Source: Sphingomonas sp. CCH9-E2
GTDB lineage: Bacteria; Pseudomonadota; Alphaproteobacteria; Sphingomonadales; Sphingomonadaceae
DNA length: 64,000 nt
Reading direction: 5' to 3'
Assembly: GCF_001557215.1 (NCBI RefSeq)
Contig: NZ_LSJM01000318.1
Coordinates: 1 to 64,000, forward strand
Shown: positions 35,117 to 43,902 of the stretch, piece after piece
How the letters are laid out: every line of letters begins with the position of its first letter
How positions within the stretch are numbered: position 1 is the first letter of the stretch
Made by a program: the position numbers and the translations under genes
Notes under the pieces: generated by a model
What the model saw: the letters and a program-made list of their open reading frames with translations, nothing else
What the model was told of the DNA's origin: nothing
Databases searched by the model: none

Positions 35117-35694
35117 GGCAAGTCCCCCATCAGCGCTTCGGCGGTGACGATCGCTTCGGCAATCTCCACGATCCGGCGGTTCGTGCGCATCGCCTGCCCA
35201 CGCAGCAGTGCATAGGCGGCGGGTTCGTCGATCCCGCGCTTCTTCATCAGGATCGCCTTGGCGCGATCCACTGTCGCGCGTTCGGCGAGCGCGTTCTTCG
35301 CTGCATCCAGTTCGCGCTGGAGCCGCGAAAACGCCTGGAACCGCCGCACCGCCAGATCGATCACCGGCTTGATCCGCTGCTTCGACAGCCCGTCGACGAC
35401 ATAGGCGCTGACGCCGGCATCGATCGCCGCGCCGGTCGCCTCGGCATCGCTCTGATCGACGAACATCGCGATCGGTCGGTCGAGCGCGCGCGACATGGCA
35501 AAACAATCCTCAAGCTGGTCGCGGCTCGGATTTTCAAGGTTGATCAGCACCACCTCGGGACGCGCGGCCTCGATCTGCGCTGCCAATGGCCCACCGGGGT
35601 CGATCAGCACCAGATCGTCGAGCCCGGCTTCCCGCAAGCCATCGGATATGATCGCTGCGCGCGTTGAGCTGGTGTCGATGATCGCGATCCGCAT
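35113..35694 (-). CDS. nasT: NasT-like ANTAR antiterminator
   Basis: A 193-residue response-regulator-like protein with a receiver domain (about 1-118) and a C-terminal ANTAR RNA-binding domain (about 125-185; LAERATVDRAKAILMKKRGIDEPAAYALLRGQAM in its key parts ERATVDRAKAILM and EPAAYALLR). NasT binds nas leader RNA and lets polymerase pass the terminator when released by NasS. The target here is the attenuator upstream of narK. The receiver keeps an Asp at the N-terminal acidic pocket (IIDTSS), but phosphorylation is not needed in known NasT proteins. Confidence 0.92.
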   Translation of the reverse strand: MRIAIIDTSSTRAAIISDGLREAGLDDLVLIDPGGPLAAQIEAARPEVVLINLENPSRDQLEDCFAMSRALDRPIAMFVDQSDAEATGAAIDAGVSAYVVDGLSKQRIKPVIDLAVRRFQAFSRLQRELDAAKNALAERATVDRAKAILMKKRGIDEPAAYALLRGQAMRTNRRIVEIAEAIVTAEALMGDLP

Positions 35695-35818
35695 AGCGCG
35701 CTGATATGCAAGCGCGGCCGCATTTTCCAGAAATGTCTGATACTGAACGCGACGCTGAGGCATAGAGCTGTACAACGTTGGAGCGGCACATCTGCGGCCG
35801 AGGCGAGCCGCTCTGCGG

Positions 35819-36158
35819 TCAGATCTCTGTCCGCTCTGCGAGGACCAGACCGTCTTCGACTCCGACGCCGAGATATCTAGCCGTATTTTCGATCTTCGTA
35901 TGATCCAAGAGAATTTGGATTGCGCCAAGATTACCCGTAGCTTTGTAGATTATCGACGTCCTGGTCCCGCGAAGCAAATGCGTGCCATACTCGGCGCGTC
36001 AAAGACCGGCGGCATCGACCCACCCACCTACAAGCCTCGCTACTGGCGCGTGCTGAGATGGCCTGCATGCTCCGCCCGGCTCGGAAATGCGAAGTCGTGG
36101 ACGGCCCCGCCTCGACGCTTGAGCAAGCAAATAGGCTGCCCTATGCGCGCCGCTTTCG
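35819..36158 (-). pseudogene. Tyrosine recombinase (integrase) C-terminal remnant
   Basis: Reading the - strand up to the TGA at 35819-35821 gives a clear integrase end: EYGTHLLRGTRTSIIYKATGN carries the His-x-x-Arg box (HLLRGTR), then LLDHTKIENTARYLGV carries the second His and the catalytic Tyr. Upstream the same frame gives VARLVGGWVDAAGL, then an in-frame TGA (35999-36001) just before the H-x-x-R box, and a weakly conserved stretch back to the kinase gene. The N-terminal two thirds are gone. It is a dead recombinase, perhaps of the conjugative element or of an older island. Confidence 0.8.
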
Positions 36159-38966
36159 CTACAGCAACGCCCTGATACTGGTGGCGAGGTCGACCTGACG
36201 AAATGGCTTCGTCAATCTTGGCAGATCGACGTCGATGCCGGCAGCATCAGAATATCCGGAGATCACGAGTATCTTTATTCCGGGCAGGCGCTCCGTGCAC
36301 ATTCGAGCAAGCTGCGTGCCCGTCATTTCAGGCATCAAATGATCGGTGACCAGGAGGTCAACGCGCAGCCCTTGTTCAATCCGTTCGAGCGCTTGCGCGG
36401 CGGACGCAACACTGGTGACCTTGTAGCCGAGATCAACCAGCATTTGCGCAACAGAGTCGCGCACAAGTTCTTCGTCATCGACAAGCAGCGCTACGCCTTC
36501 AATGAGCGACTGCTCTTCGGGCGGCTCCGAAGCACACCCCGCTTCCGCCGTCTGCTCGCTCTGTGGCAGCCACAGCGCAATCTCGGTCCCGCGCCCTGGC
36601 TCGCTTGCAATTGTCATTGTTCCACCGAGTTGCGAAGCGAGCCCGTGCGCCATCGACAGACCAAGCCCAGTGCCGCGGCCCAGCCCTTTGGTAGAGAAGA
36701 ACGGTTCGATCGCCCGCTTGAGCGTGTGCTCATCCATGCCAATACCGGTGTCGGCAACGCAGAGCCGGATATAGTTCCCGGGGGACAGTCCTCCTATATC
36801 GCCATGGCCGACCTTTGCACGCGTAAGCGAAATGCGAAGGCTGCCGCCCTGGGGCATGGCATCGCGCGCATTAACGCACAAATTGAGCAGCGCCATTTCG
36901 AGCTGATTGGGATCTGCCATTGCCGCTGGAAGGGTCGCCGGGGCGTCCACAACCAGCTCGATGTGGGGTCCGGTCGTGCTCGAAACCAGGTCGACCATGC
37001 CCACCACCAGTTGCGACACATCCACGGGCACGGATTGAAGCGGCTGGCGGCGAGCGAAGGAAAGCAGCCGCTGCACCAAGGTTCGCGCGCGCTCGGCGGA
37101 CTGAAGCGCGCCTCCAACCATCCGGCGATCCCGCTCGTCGCCGACCCCCTTGCTCTGCAACCGATCCAGCGCGCCAAGGATCGGGGTCAGCAAATTGTTG
37201 AAATCGTGCGCCACGCCGCCGGTCAGTTGGCCCATCGCCTCCATCTTCTGCGATTGGCGAAGCGCCTCTTCAGCATTCACCTCCCGGGTTACATTGCGAC
37301 TGGTGCCGATGATCCGTCCAACGCGGCCATCCTCATTGAGCAGGGGCACCAGCGTCGTGTCCCAATATTGTGACTGCCCCGCGAGATGGAACGTGTCGCG
37401 ATATTGGTAGATTTCGCGTGTGTCCACGACATGGCGATAGGTTTTCAGAACGCGCGCCGCCGCTTCAGCAGGCATGAACGCATCGATCCGCTTGCCTTTG
37501 ATGTCGTTGAGCTTGAAGCCGATTCCAGCTTCATGGGCAGGGTTAATCTGCTCGACGACGAAGTCTCCGTCAGGTGTAACCGCGACGACAAACAGGGGGT
37601 CGGGCGTATTCTCAAAATAGGCGCGATGGAGCGCATCCGCTTCGCGCCGTTCCGCCTCGGCGTGGTGCAGGGCCCTAGTCCGCGCCTCCACTCTGGCCTC
37701 GAGGCTGGCATTAAGCTCCCGAAGCTGCGCCTCGACAGCGAGACGCTCGATCACGAGCCGCACGCGCTCGGCCACCTCTTCCATGAACGCAACCTCATCC
37801 GCCCGCCACTTGCGGGGTCGGCGGTCGTTCAAATAGACGATGGTCCGCAGTTGCCCGTCGCGTACGAACGGAACGACCAGGATCGCGCGAGTATCCACTT
37901 CGCGCGCCGTCGACTTTGTACGCGCCTCGTCGCTCAGCGAGGCGGCCAGAAGATCCTCCACCACGACCGTCTTGCCCGCGTTCAACGCAGCGACGATCTT
38001 TACGCCAAATGCGGCAGCAGGAAACTTGCCAAGCAAGGGCGCTGTCGCGCCATCGGTCCAGCAGACCGTATAGTCGAATTGATCTTCCGCCGCATTGAGG
38101 TCACCAAAACCGGTGCGCGTGACTTCGAAATGGTCACCCATCAGCGTGGCGACTTCAGTGAGCGCCTCCTCCGTGCTGCACCCGCGCAGGATGTCGGCGA
38201 TTTTCAGACGAAGTGCAGTGCGCGCTTCCCGCCGCGCGGCGTGCTGAAAAATTCGTTCGAGCCATGCCGCGCCCAGCGACAGCAACAGGATCACGACGGT
38301 AATCAGGCTGATCGCTATCGCGAGATACGCCTGCCCAACGCCTGAGCCGACCTGTGCGTCGTCTGCGGACGATGCATTGGTGAACGTCGCCGCATACATG
38401 CCGGCATAGTGCATGCCAGAAATCGCAGCGCCCATTACGACTGCCGCCACGAGCCGCTGGCTCGTCTGCTGGTCCCGCGCTGCGAGCCACACCGCAGCGG
38501 TCGCCGCAACAAGAGCGATCACGATTGAGATGGCAACCCACACCCAGTCGTAGCTCAACGCTCCCGGCATTTGCATGGCCGCCATGCCAACATAGTGCAT
38601 TGCAACGACGCCAGTGCCGATCAGCAAGCCGGCAATGGCAATCCGCGGGGAGGAAACCTCGTGCCAATTGAACGTTGCAAAACCCGCGCCGGTGAAGCCG
38701 ATCGCAAGCGCCAGCGAGAGCAAGGTCGGTGCCAGATCATAGCTCATCGGCATCCCTGGCATGCTGAAGGCCAGCATCGCCACGAAGTGCATCGACCAGA
38801 TACCGCCTCCCAAGGCGCCCGCTGCTGCCCACAGCCAGACGCGCGATGCCAGGCGGCGCGAGGCGCGAATACGACTCGCCAAACTGAGCGCAGTAAACGA
38901 CGCGAAGACGGCTACCATGATTGATAGGACCACAAGAAAATTATCGTGCGCCCCGTTCATGACCAT
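36159..38966 (-). CDS. Hybrid sensor histidine kinase with MHYT, GAF, PAS domains
   Basis: A 935-residue membrane kinase. The N-terminal seven-helix MHYT domain (about 1-245) has three motifs, WSMHFVAM, AMHYVGM and GMHYAGM, thought to bind copper and sense oxygen, CO or NO. Next come a GAF domain (about 265-415), a coiled coil, a PAS domain (about 455-575), HisKA (GVAHDFNNLLTPI), HATPase (NLCVNARDAM, GTGLGLSMAHG) and a C-terminal receiver with the phospho-Asp in LLVTDHLMPEMTG. No cognate regulator lies beside it. Sensing of NO near nitrate genes is tempting but unproven. Confidence 0.93.
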   Translation of the reverse strand: MVMNGAHDNFLVVLSIMVAVFASFTALSLASRIRASRRLASRVWLWAAAGALGGGIWSMHFVAMLAFSMPGMPMSYDLAPTLLSLALAIGFTGAGFATFNWHEVSSPRIAIAGLLIGTGVVAMHYVGMAAMQMPGALSYDWVWVAISIVIALVAATAAVWLAARDQQTSQRLVAAVVMGAAISGMHYAGMYAATFTNASSADDAQVGSGVGQAYLAIAISLITVVILLLSLGAAWLERIFQHAARREARTALRLKIADILRGCSTEEALTEVATLMGDHFEVTRTGFGDLNAAEDQFDYTVCWTDGATAPLLGKFPAAAFGVKIVAALNAGKTVVVEDLLAASLSDEARTKSTAREVDTRAILVVPFVRDGQLRTIVYLNDRRPRKWRADEVAFMEEVAERVRLVIERLAVEAQLRELNASLEARVEARTRALHHAEAERREADALHRAYFENTPDPLFVVAVTPDGDFVVEQINPAHEAGIGFKLNDIKGKRIDAFMPAEAAARVLKTYRHVVDTREIYQYRDTFHLAGQSQYWDTTLVPLLNEDGRVGRIIGTSRNVTREVNAEEALRQSQKMEAMGQLTGGVAHDFNNLLTPILGALDRLQSKGVGDERDRRMVGGALQSAERARTLVQRLLSFARRQPLQSVPVDVSQLVVGMVDLVSSTTGPHIELVVDAPATLPAAMADPNQLEMALLNLCVNARDAMPQGGSLRISLTRAKVGHGDIGGLSPGNYIRLCVADTGIGMDEHTLKRAIEPFFSTKGLGRGTGLGLSMAHGLASQLGGTMTIASEPGRGTEIALWLPQSEQTAEAGCASEPPEEQSLIEGVALLVDDEELVRDSVAQMLVDLGYKVTSVASAAQALERIEQGLRVDLLVTDHLMPEMTGTQLARMCTERLPGIKILVISGYSDAAGIDVDLPRLTKPFRQVDLATSIRALL

Positions 38967-39178
38967 GACTGCGAAAATTCCCCAAACGAAGGTGCCTCAT
39001 GGTACATTGAAGCACGTATCACCTCAGTGCACCCACTGGCCAGTCTCACGCCATATCTACCGGATCCTTCTACAGCACAGCGCGCCACCTCCAAAAAATC
39101 TCCTAGCTTCCAGATCGTTAGCTATCAATCTCGGGAACTGATCCAATCGCCATATCTTGGTGTCGGGAGGGGCAGCGC

Positions 39179-39313
39179 ATGGCAACCGAATTTGGCCGAG
39201 GCGGAAAGCCGCAGGCGCATACCCGCCACAAGATGTTTGAACTCGCACAGGTGTGGACGCCTGCGGACAATGCCCCCCGGACCCGCGGTCGTGCGTTGAG
39301 CGGCAATGACTGA
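39179..39313 (+). CDS. Small hypothetical protein coupled to the UVR-motif gene
   Basis: A 44-residue basic protein starting MATEFGRGGKPQAHTRH and ending in ALSGND. The ATG at 39179 has a good GGGAGG site, and its end overlaps the start of the next gene by eight bases, which argues for real translation and coupling. No family recognised. Confidence 0.55.
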   Translation: MATEFGRGGKPQAHTRHKMFELAQVWTPADNAPRTRGRALSGND

Positions 39314-39578
39314 CACAATTGAGGATCTCCAGCGCTCGATGGACGCTGCGGCGGGCGCGCTCGATTTCGAGGAAGCGCGGCGCATTCGCGACCGCATCAA
39401 TCTGATGCGAGGCGGAGCGAGTGCTGCAGAAGTCGCCCAGGCCGACACGTCGGGTCTGGTTCGCCAGCAGCCGGGTGCCATGGGGCTTGGCACGAGCCGA
39501 CAGCGTCTGGTTCCTCCACCAGGGTGGAAGCCGCCGCCCAAGCCCGACCTCATGACATCCGGCCCGAAACGAAAGTGA
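39306..39578 (+). CDS. UvrB/UvrC-motif protein
   Basis: A 90-residue protein whose first 35 residues match the UVR motif found at the UvrB C-terminus and in UvrC: LQRSMDAAAGALDFEEARRIRDRI. In UvrB/UvrC this helix pair mediates contact between the two proteins. As a stand-alone protein it may bind UvrB or Clp-type partners, but no role is proven. The remainder is Pro-rich and basic. It is probably co-transcribed with the 44-residue gene before it. Confidence 0.82.
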   Translation: MTDTIEDLQRSMDAAAGALDFEEARRIRDRINLMRGGASAAEVAQADTSGLVRQQPGAMGLGTSRQRLVPPPGWKPPPKPDLMTSGPKRK

Positions 39579-39837
39579 GGGCCGGCACGCAGCTTGAGCC
39601 CGCCTTATCGGCCGTCACTGGGGTTTAGTTTCTCGCTGGTCCGCCTCGACGCATTGATCAGCCCCCTGAAACGTCGTTCTTGGCAGCGAATTGGCTCCCC
39701 GTATGCTGAAACAACTTCCCATCCGACGGTCCAAATGTCGTCGAACACGGGGCGGACTTCGCATCCCGCCTTCGCGGTGCGGCTGCGCCGGGAAGCGGCG
39801 GTCGAATGAGACCGGAGCGCCATCGGCTATCCATGGG

Positions 39838-40128
39838 CTAAAGCGGTGCCGTCAGCGCCTCAATGTACGAAAGTGCCAATGGCGCGATGAAGCGAACACC
39901 ACATTTATTGGATCCCGCCCAGACGACCACCGCCCGCCAGTGCTCCTGTTGCCAGCGAAGTGTCACGGCGGTTCCAACGCTTAACACAGTTGGACAGTGC
40001 AGCCGCGCCCCTCCTTCCGATATGTCGAGGAGATGCACGCGCAGTGATCGATCGCCGAGACAAAGCTCGCCCAGCTGGAAAATCTTGCGGCGCGCCTGAG
40101 GGCGAGCGTTCATGACAGATGTTGGCAT
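39838..40128 (-). CDS. PilZ domain protein
   Basis: A 96-residue single-domain PilZ protein, a likely cyclic-di-GMP receptor. The N-terminal Arg pair (ARRK, near 12-15) and the LLDISEGGARL box (D/N-x-S-x-x-G) are both present, followed by the barrel strands ending CGVRFI. It stands alone on the - strand, with no motility or polysaccharide gene beside it. Confidence 0.87.
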   Translation of the reverse strand: MPTSVMNARPQARRKIFQLGELCLGDRSLRVHLLDISEGGARLHCPTVLSVGTAVTLRWQQEHWRAVVVWAGSNKCGVRFIAPLALSYIEALTAPL

Positions 40129-40301
40129 CTCGAGCTCCCGCTGCGAGCTTCGACGTTCCAGTTGAGCAGGGGTTCCGCAGGAAAAGTGCCTAACATATTG
40201 CGAACTATGAATATCGGCCGCCGCAGTGAGCAGGTGTCACTCACTTGCTTTGAAGTTCCGACTTTGCCTAATCTTGCGCTCGAATAGCGGGGAGGGGGCT
40301 T

Positions 40302-40745
40302 ATGCGCGCGAGACGGATTCTCTTGGCCGGCTGCGCGATGCTACTGGCATTTTCCGCGGAAGGGGTCGCTGCGGCGAGTGACGAAATGAAGGCGGCGCGC
40401 AGCGCAGTCGATTCGACAATGTCGGGTCGCCCTCTCACCGTCGCAATCGAAGCCAAGCCTCTGCGTTGCAACCCGCAGAGCGAACTGTGCTATTCGAACC
40501 ACTACCCCCGCCTCTATTGGTTTCGCGATCCTGCTCCCCGGCATGCCTCTCGCACGGTCATGTCGCCGCGCCGCACGCCGAAAGTCGCATTGAGCGACGA
40601 AGGGGAGGTGCCATTTGCCCCGGCGGCGGTATTTGCACGATCCGCCAACCCACAGGACGCGTGGATCGACTGGAGGGGTGTCACGTCGGTCCAGGCCGAG
40701 GCACGGACCGTGGTGCTGACAACCCCCCTCAATGCCTACGCGTGA
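40302..40745 (+). CDS. Secreted hypothetical protein
   Basis: A 147-residue protein with a clear signal peptide (about 1-24: positively charged start, LLAGCAMLLAFS core, cleavage after GVAAA). The Cys near the core could also be read as a lipobox (LLAGC). The mature part contains CNPQSELCYSNHYPRLYWF, a two-Cys segment that may form a disulfide. No family recognised. The ATG has a strong GGAGGGG site, and the stop overlaps the GTG of the next gene. Confidence 0.6.
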   Translation: MRARRILLAGCAMLLAFSAEGVAAASDEMKAARSAVDSTMSGRPLTVAIEAKPLRCNPQSELCYSNHYPRLYWFRDPAPRHASRTVMSPRRTPKVALSDEGEVPFAPAAVFARSANPQDAWIDWRGVTSVQAEARTVVLTTPLNAYA

Positions 40746-41248
40746 CCTTTTCCTTCCCGCGCGTTGAAGCCGCAGCTGCGGCTGCAGCGGTGTTCGAGCG
40801 GCTGCGGGTGGCTTGCGACGACGGCCCCAGCCCCGTAATTGACCTTTTGCAGGCACATCGGGTCGCCGTTGCGACGTTGCAGCGGCATCTGGTCTCGGCA
40901 TCCTTCAACTCGCGGCGGCTCGGGCGGGAGGAATTTGCCGAGAACTGGCGTGTCGTGCGATTCCAGAAATTCGAAGGCGGGATGTGTGCCCGGGGCGCGT
41001 TGAGAGGCACAAGCGACGGCAAGCCATTCGTCGCCATCCTGCCATCGCCCGTAACCCATTCGGTGACCCGATCAGGCAAAACGGTGTCGATCTTTCGGTT
41101 GTCTGAAAGCCCTGCACCCGAAGAACGCCTGCAGCTTAACATGGATAGCCCCGTTGCGGCGCAGCGCCTAGTCGAAGGGCTCGATCACGTCCGTAACTGG
41201 TGCGCGACGCAGTATGACGAGCGAAAATTCTACCCGCGCGTGCTTTAG
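40742..41248 (+). CDS. Hypothetical protein coupled to the secreted protein
   Basis: A 168-residue cytoplasmic-looking protein beginning with GTG at 40742 (GTGA overlap with the gene before). It has an Ala-rich helix near the N-terminus, then mixed alpha/beta content with VVRFQKFEGGMCARGAL and SIFRLSESPAPEERL. No known domain is evident. The coupling suggests it works with the secreted protein. Confidence 0.5.
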   Translation: MTFSFPRVEAAAAAAAVFERLRVACDDGPSPVIDLLQAHRVAVATLQRHLVSASFNSRRLGREEFAENWRVVRFQKFEGGMCARGALRGTSDGKPFVAILPSPVTHSVTRSGKTVSIFRLSESPAPEERLQLNMDSPVAAQRLVEGLDHVRNWCATQYDERKFYPRVL

Positions 41249-41422
41249 TTCTTCTCGAACACCATTTGGGGACGCACTCGTAGTCACCGAAGTTCCGTTA
41301 TCGGGGGCGATGATCCGTCGGCGTAAAAGTTACGACGCGCCACACCACCTCAAGATGCTGGCAAATATCGCTCCTCTTCCATGCCGAGCAATCAATCTCG
41401 CGTCCGACCGGACCCGCTGCGG

Positions 41423-41626
41423 CTATTTGGTAGTGGCATTCGGATTGTCCGGCCCGCGATACGCCTTGTCGCTCTGGCCGCCGTCGAAGCCCTTAGGCTT
41501 CTTGCCGGTATGTGGGTTTGGATAAGCACCACCTCCGCTCTCCCCCTCGCTGGCGGGAATGGTGACGCCATCGCTCGCGACCGACGTGCCCTTGCCGTCC
41601 GCCTGCATCGGTTGCTTCTTCGTCAT
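41423..41626 (-). CDS. Small hypothetical protein, Gly/Lys-rich
   Basis: A 67-residue hydrophilic, low-complexity protein (TKKQPMQADGKG, then ASEGESGGGAYPNP and FDGGQSDKAYRGPDNP). The ATG at 41626 is chosen because GGAGG lies six bases upstream; ATGs at 41647 and 41638 would leave that site inside the gene. Short disordered proteins like this are common in sphingomonads. No function known. Confidence 0.5.
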   Translation of the reverse strand: MTKKQPMQADGKGTSVASDGVTIPASEGESGGGAYPNPHTGKKPKGFDGGQSDKAYRGPDNPNATTK

Positions 41627-41643
41627 CGCGTCCTCCATGAACT

Positions 41644-41886
41644 TCATTCGCCGATTGCGGCGAGGGCCATCGTTTCCCAGACATCCGCATCGCCTGCGGC
41701 AGCCATTGTCGCATCCGGCTCGCGTAGCGTCTTCAGCACCGCCAGCGCCTGATCGCGATATTCGGGCCAGGCCGCATCCACGTCGGAGCCAGCCGAACGC
41801 TGATCGCCATGCGCGTTGGCGCTGGCGCGATCCGCCGCTAGGACGCGCGCGACGCGCTCAATGGCTGAAGTCTTGGAAATCGGCAT
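41644..41886 (-). CDS. Small hypothetical protein
   Basis: An 80-residue acidic helical protein (ERVARVLAADRASANAHG, then YRDQALAVLKTLREPD). GAGGAGGAG precedes the ATG at 41886. It is probably co-transcribed with the Gly/Lys-rich protein 17 bases downstream. No domain recognised. Confidence 0.55.
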   Translation of the reverse strand: MPISKTSAIERVARVLAADRASANAHGDQRSAGSDVDAAWPEYRDQALAVLKTLREPDATMAAAGDADVWETMALAAIGE

Positions 41887-42044
41887 GATCGTGTCTCCTC
41901 CTCGGTCCAACCCCCGACCCGCCCACATGTTCATTGCAGAAATGCAGGCCGGCCCGGAATATATGCTGCGCCGCAGCAACTTGCCCGTGAACGATACGTT
42001 CTATCTGTGTTCGGCCCCTCGGTTCCTCGGCCGAAGGAGTTTCC

Positions 42045-43130
42045 ATGAGATCCATTTCCAGCACGATCGCCCGTCTGGCGAAGCTCCGCGAGGCGCCCCG
42101 CCCTGACCGGGTGCGCACGTCGGGCCGGCTGCGCGAACTTCGGGACTTCGGCTCCAATCCCGGGGCGCTGGGCGCCCATTATTATGTTCCGCCAACCGTG
42201 CGGCAAGGCGCGCCATTGGTCGTCGTCATGCACGGCTGCACTCAAAACGCTGTCGATTACGACATTGGTTCGGGCTGGTCCCAGCTCGCCGAGGAGCAAG
42301 GCTTCGCTTTGCTCTTTCCCGAGCAGCGGCGTACCAACAACTTCAACCTGTGCTTCAACTGGTACGAGCCTGCGCACATTCGGCGCGGGGCGGGTGAGCC
42401 GCTGTCGATTGCCCAGATGATCGACACGATGGCGACGCGCCACGGCATTGATCGATCACGAGTCTTCGTCAACGGTCTGTCGGCTGGCGGCGCAATGACA
42501 TCGGTCATGCTCGCAACCTATCCGGAACTGTTCGCCGGCGGCGCGATCATCGCGGGCCTACCATTTGGCTCGGCGGCCAGCGTGTCGCAGGCGCTTGATC
42601 GCATGCGGGGCAGCGGCAGTCCCGGCGACGCGCTGCTCGCAGCCGCGATCGCGAAGGCCTCTCCTCATAGTGGGCCGTGGCCGACCGTCTCGATCTGGCA
42701 TGGCACCTCGGATCATGTCGTCGGAATTGCCAATGCCGACGCCATCCTCAAGCAATGGCAGGCGATGCATGGCGTGGCCGCGAACCCGGACCATTCCGAC
42801 ATCATCGATGGAGTCCCTCACCGCGTGTGGCAGGACGCAAACGGGCGCGTGGTGATCGAGGAGTATCGCGTGCCGGGCATGGGGCATGGCACGCCGCTGG
42901 CAACGCGAGGCGATACGCCTTGCGGACAAAGCCGCCCGCACATGCTCGAGGTCGGCATCTCATCGACGCGCCGCTTGGCGACGTTTTGGAAGCTGCTGGA
43001 CGCCGAACCGCGTTCGCGTCGCGCACCGCCACAGGCCGATCGCGGCGCTGAGAAATTGGCGGAGCCTGCGCCTTCCGGCGTTACGAAGGTTATCGAAGAT
43101 GCACTGCGCGCCGCCGGACTGGTGCGATAA
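42045..43130 (+). CDS. PHB depolymerase family esterase
   Basis: A 361-residue alpha/beta hydrolase of the catalytic-domain type 1 poly(3-hydroxybutyrate) depolymerase/feruloyl esterase family. The oxyanion stretch VMHGCTQNAVDYD and the nucleophile elbow GLSAGGA (Ser146) are present; the Asp is expected near HGTSDHVV and the His in GMGHGTPLA. No clear signal peptide is seen, so it may be intracellular or exported by another route. The C-terminal 60 residues after the hydrolase are charged and may form a helix. The ATG has GAAGGAG upstream. Confidence 0.88.
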   Translation: MRSISSTIARLAKLREAPRPDRVRTSGRLRELRDFGSNPGALGAHYYVPPTVRQGAPLVVVMHGCTQNAVDYDIGSGWSQLAEEQGFALLFPEQRRTNNFNLCFNWYEPAHIRRGAGEPLSIAQMIDTMATRHGIDRSRVFVNGLSAGGAMTSVMLATYPELFAGGAIIAGLPFGSAASVSQALDRMRGSGSPGDALLAAAIAKASPHSGPWPTVSIWHGTSDHVVGIANADAILKQWQAMHGVAANPDHSDIIDGVPHRVWQDANGRVVIEEYRVPGMGHGTPLATRGDTPCGQSRPHMLEVGISSTRRLATFWKLLDAEPRSRRAPPQADRGAEKLAEPAPSGVTKVIEDALRAAGLVR

Positions 43131-43308
43131 GGGCAGGGAAGCCGCCGTGACGGGTCTGAGGCTGCACGCTCTATCAAATGGATGGAGCTTTCTCCCAGTC
43201 CCCGGCGAATTAGGCGTCAAGCCCCTGGGCCACTTGAAAAGAGTTTCGATCGCCCGGGAACATCGCACCCAGCGCATTGTTCTGACTTAACATTTTCAGG
43301 AGGTTATG

Positions 43309-43902
43309 ATGAGCGACGCGCTCGACCAACCGCGGGCGGACGACGCGCCGCTGAGCACTTCTAAGCACGAACGCGCGGCTGTTGATGCCGCCACTGCGGG
43401 GTTGATCGAGCCGAGGGGCGACACGCTCATCGGCCGCACCGTGACGGTCAACCGGCCGCGTGCTGAGCTGTTCGCTTACTGGCGCGACTTCACCAACCTT
43501 GCGAGCTTCATGGACAATGTCGAGCGGATCGACATCCTCTCGCCCACCCGCTCGCACTGGGTCGTCAAGGCGCCCGGCGGCAAGACCGTCGAGTGGGACG
43601 CGACGATTACCGAGGAGGTTGACGGCACGTTGCTCGCCTGGGCCTCGGACGACGGCGCGGATGTCCCGAACAGCGGGCGTGTCGAGTTCACCGACGCCGG
43701 CGCGCGCGGTACCATCGTCACCGCGACGATCCTCTACGATCCGCCGATGGGTGCGATCGGAAAGCTGGTCGCCAAGATGTTTCAGCGCGAGCCCGCGATC
43801 CAGGCCCGCCGTGACTTGCGCCGCTTCAAGCAACTCATGGAAACCGGTGAGATTGCCACCAGCGCATGGACGCGCAAGCAGCTCGAAGAGGAAAAGACCT
43901 GA
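43309..43902 (+). CDS. SRPBCC family protein
   Basis: A 197-residue protein of the START/SRPBCC (polyketide cyclase-like) fold. The conserved opening of the domain is [25 protein letters not shown] (key part [14 protein letters not shown]), and strands such as [17 protein letters not shown] follow. It would bind a hydrophobic ligand. Of two ATGs (43306, 43309) the second is better placed after AGGAGG. The stop overlaps the next gene, forming a three-gene operon with the ADH and SDR. Confidence 0.85.
   Translation: MSDALDQPRADDAPLSTSKHERAAVDAATAGLIEPRGDTLIGRTVTVNRPRAELFAYWRDFTNLASFMDNVERIDILSPTRSHWVVKAPGGKTVEWDATITEEVDGTLLAWASDDGADVPNSGRVEFTDAGARGTIVTATILYDPPMGAIGKLVAKMFQREPAIQARRDLRRFKQLMETGEIATSAWTRKQLEEEKT

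Noticed and set aside
39605-39823. A 72-codon - strand frame between the UVR-motif and PilZ genes
   Set aside because: No good ribosome site and no family; coding is possible but unsupported.
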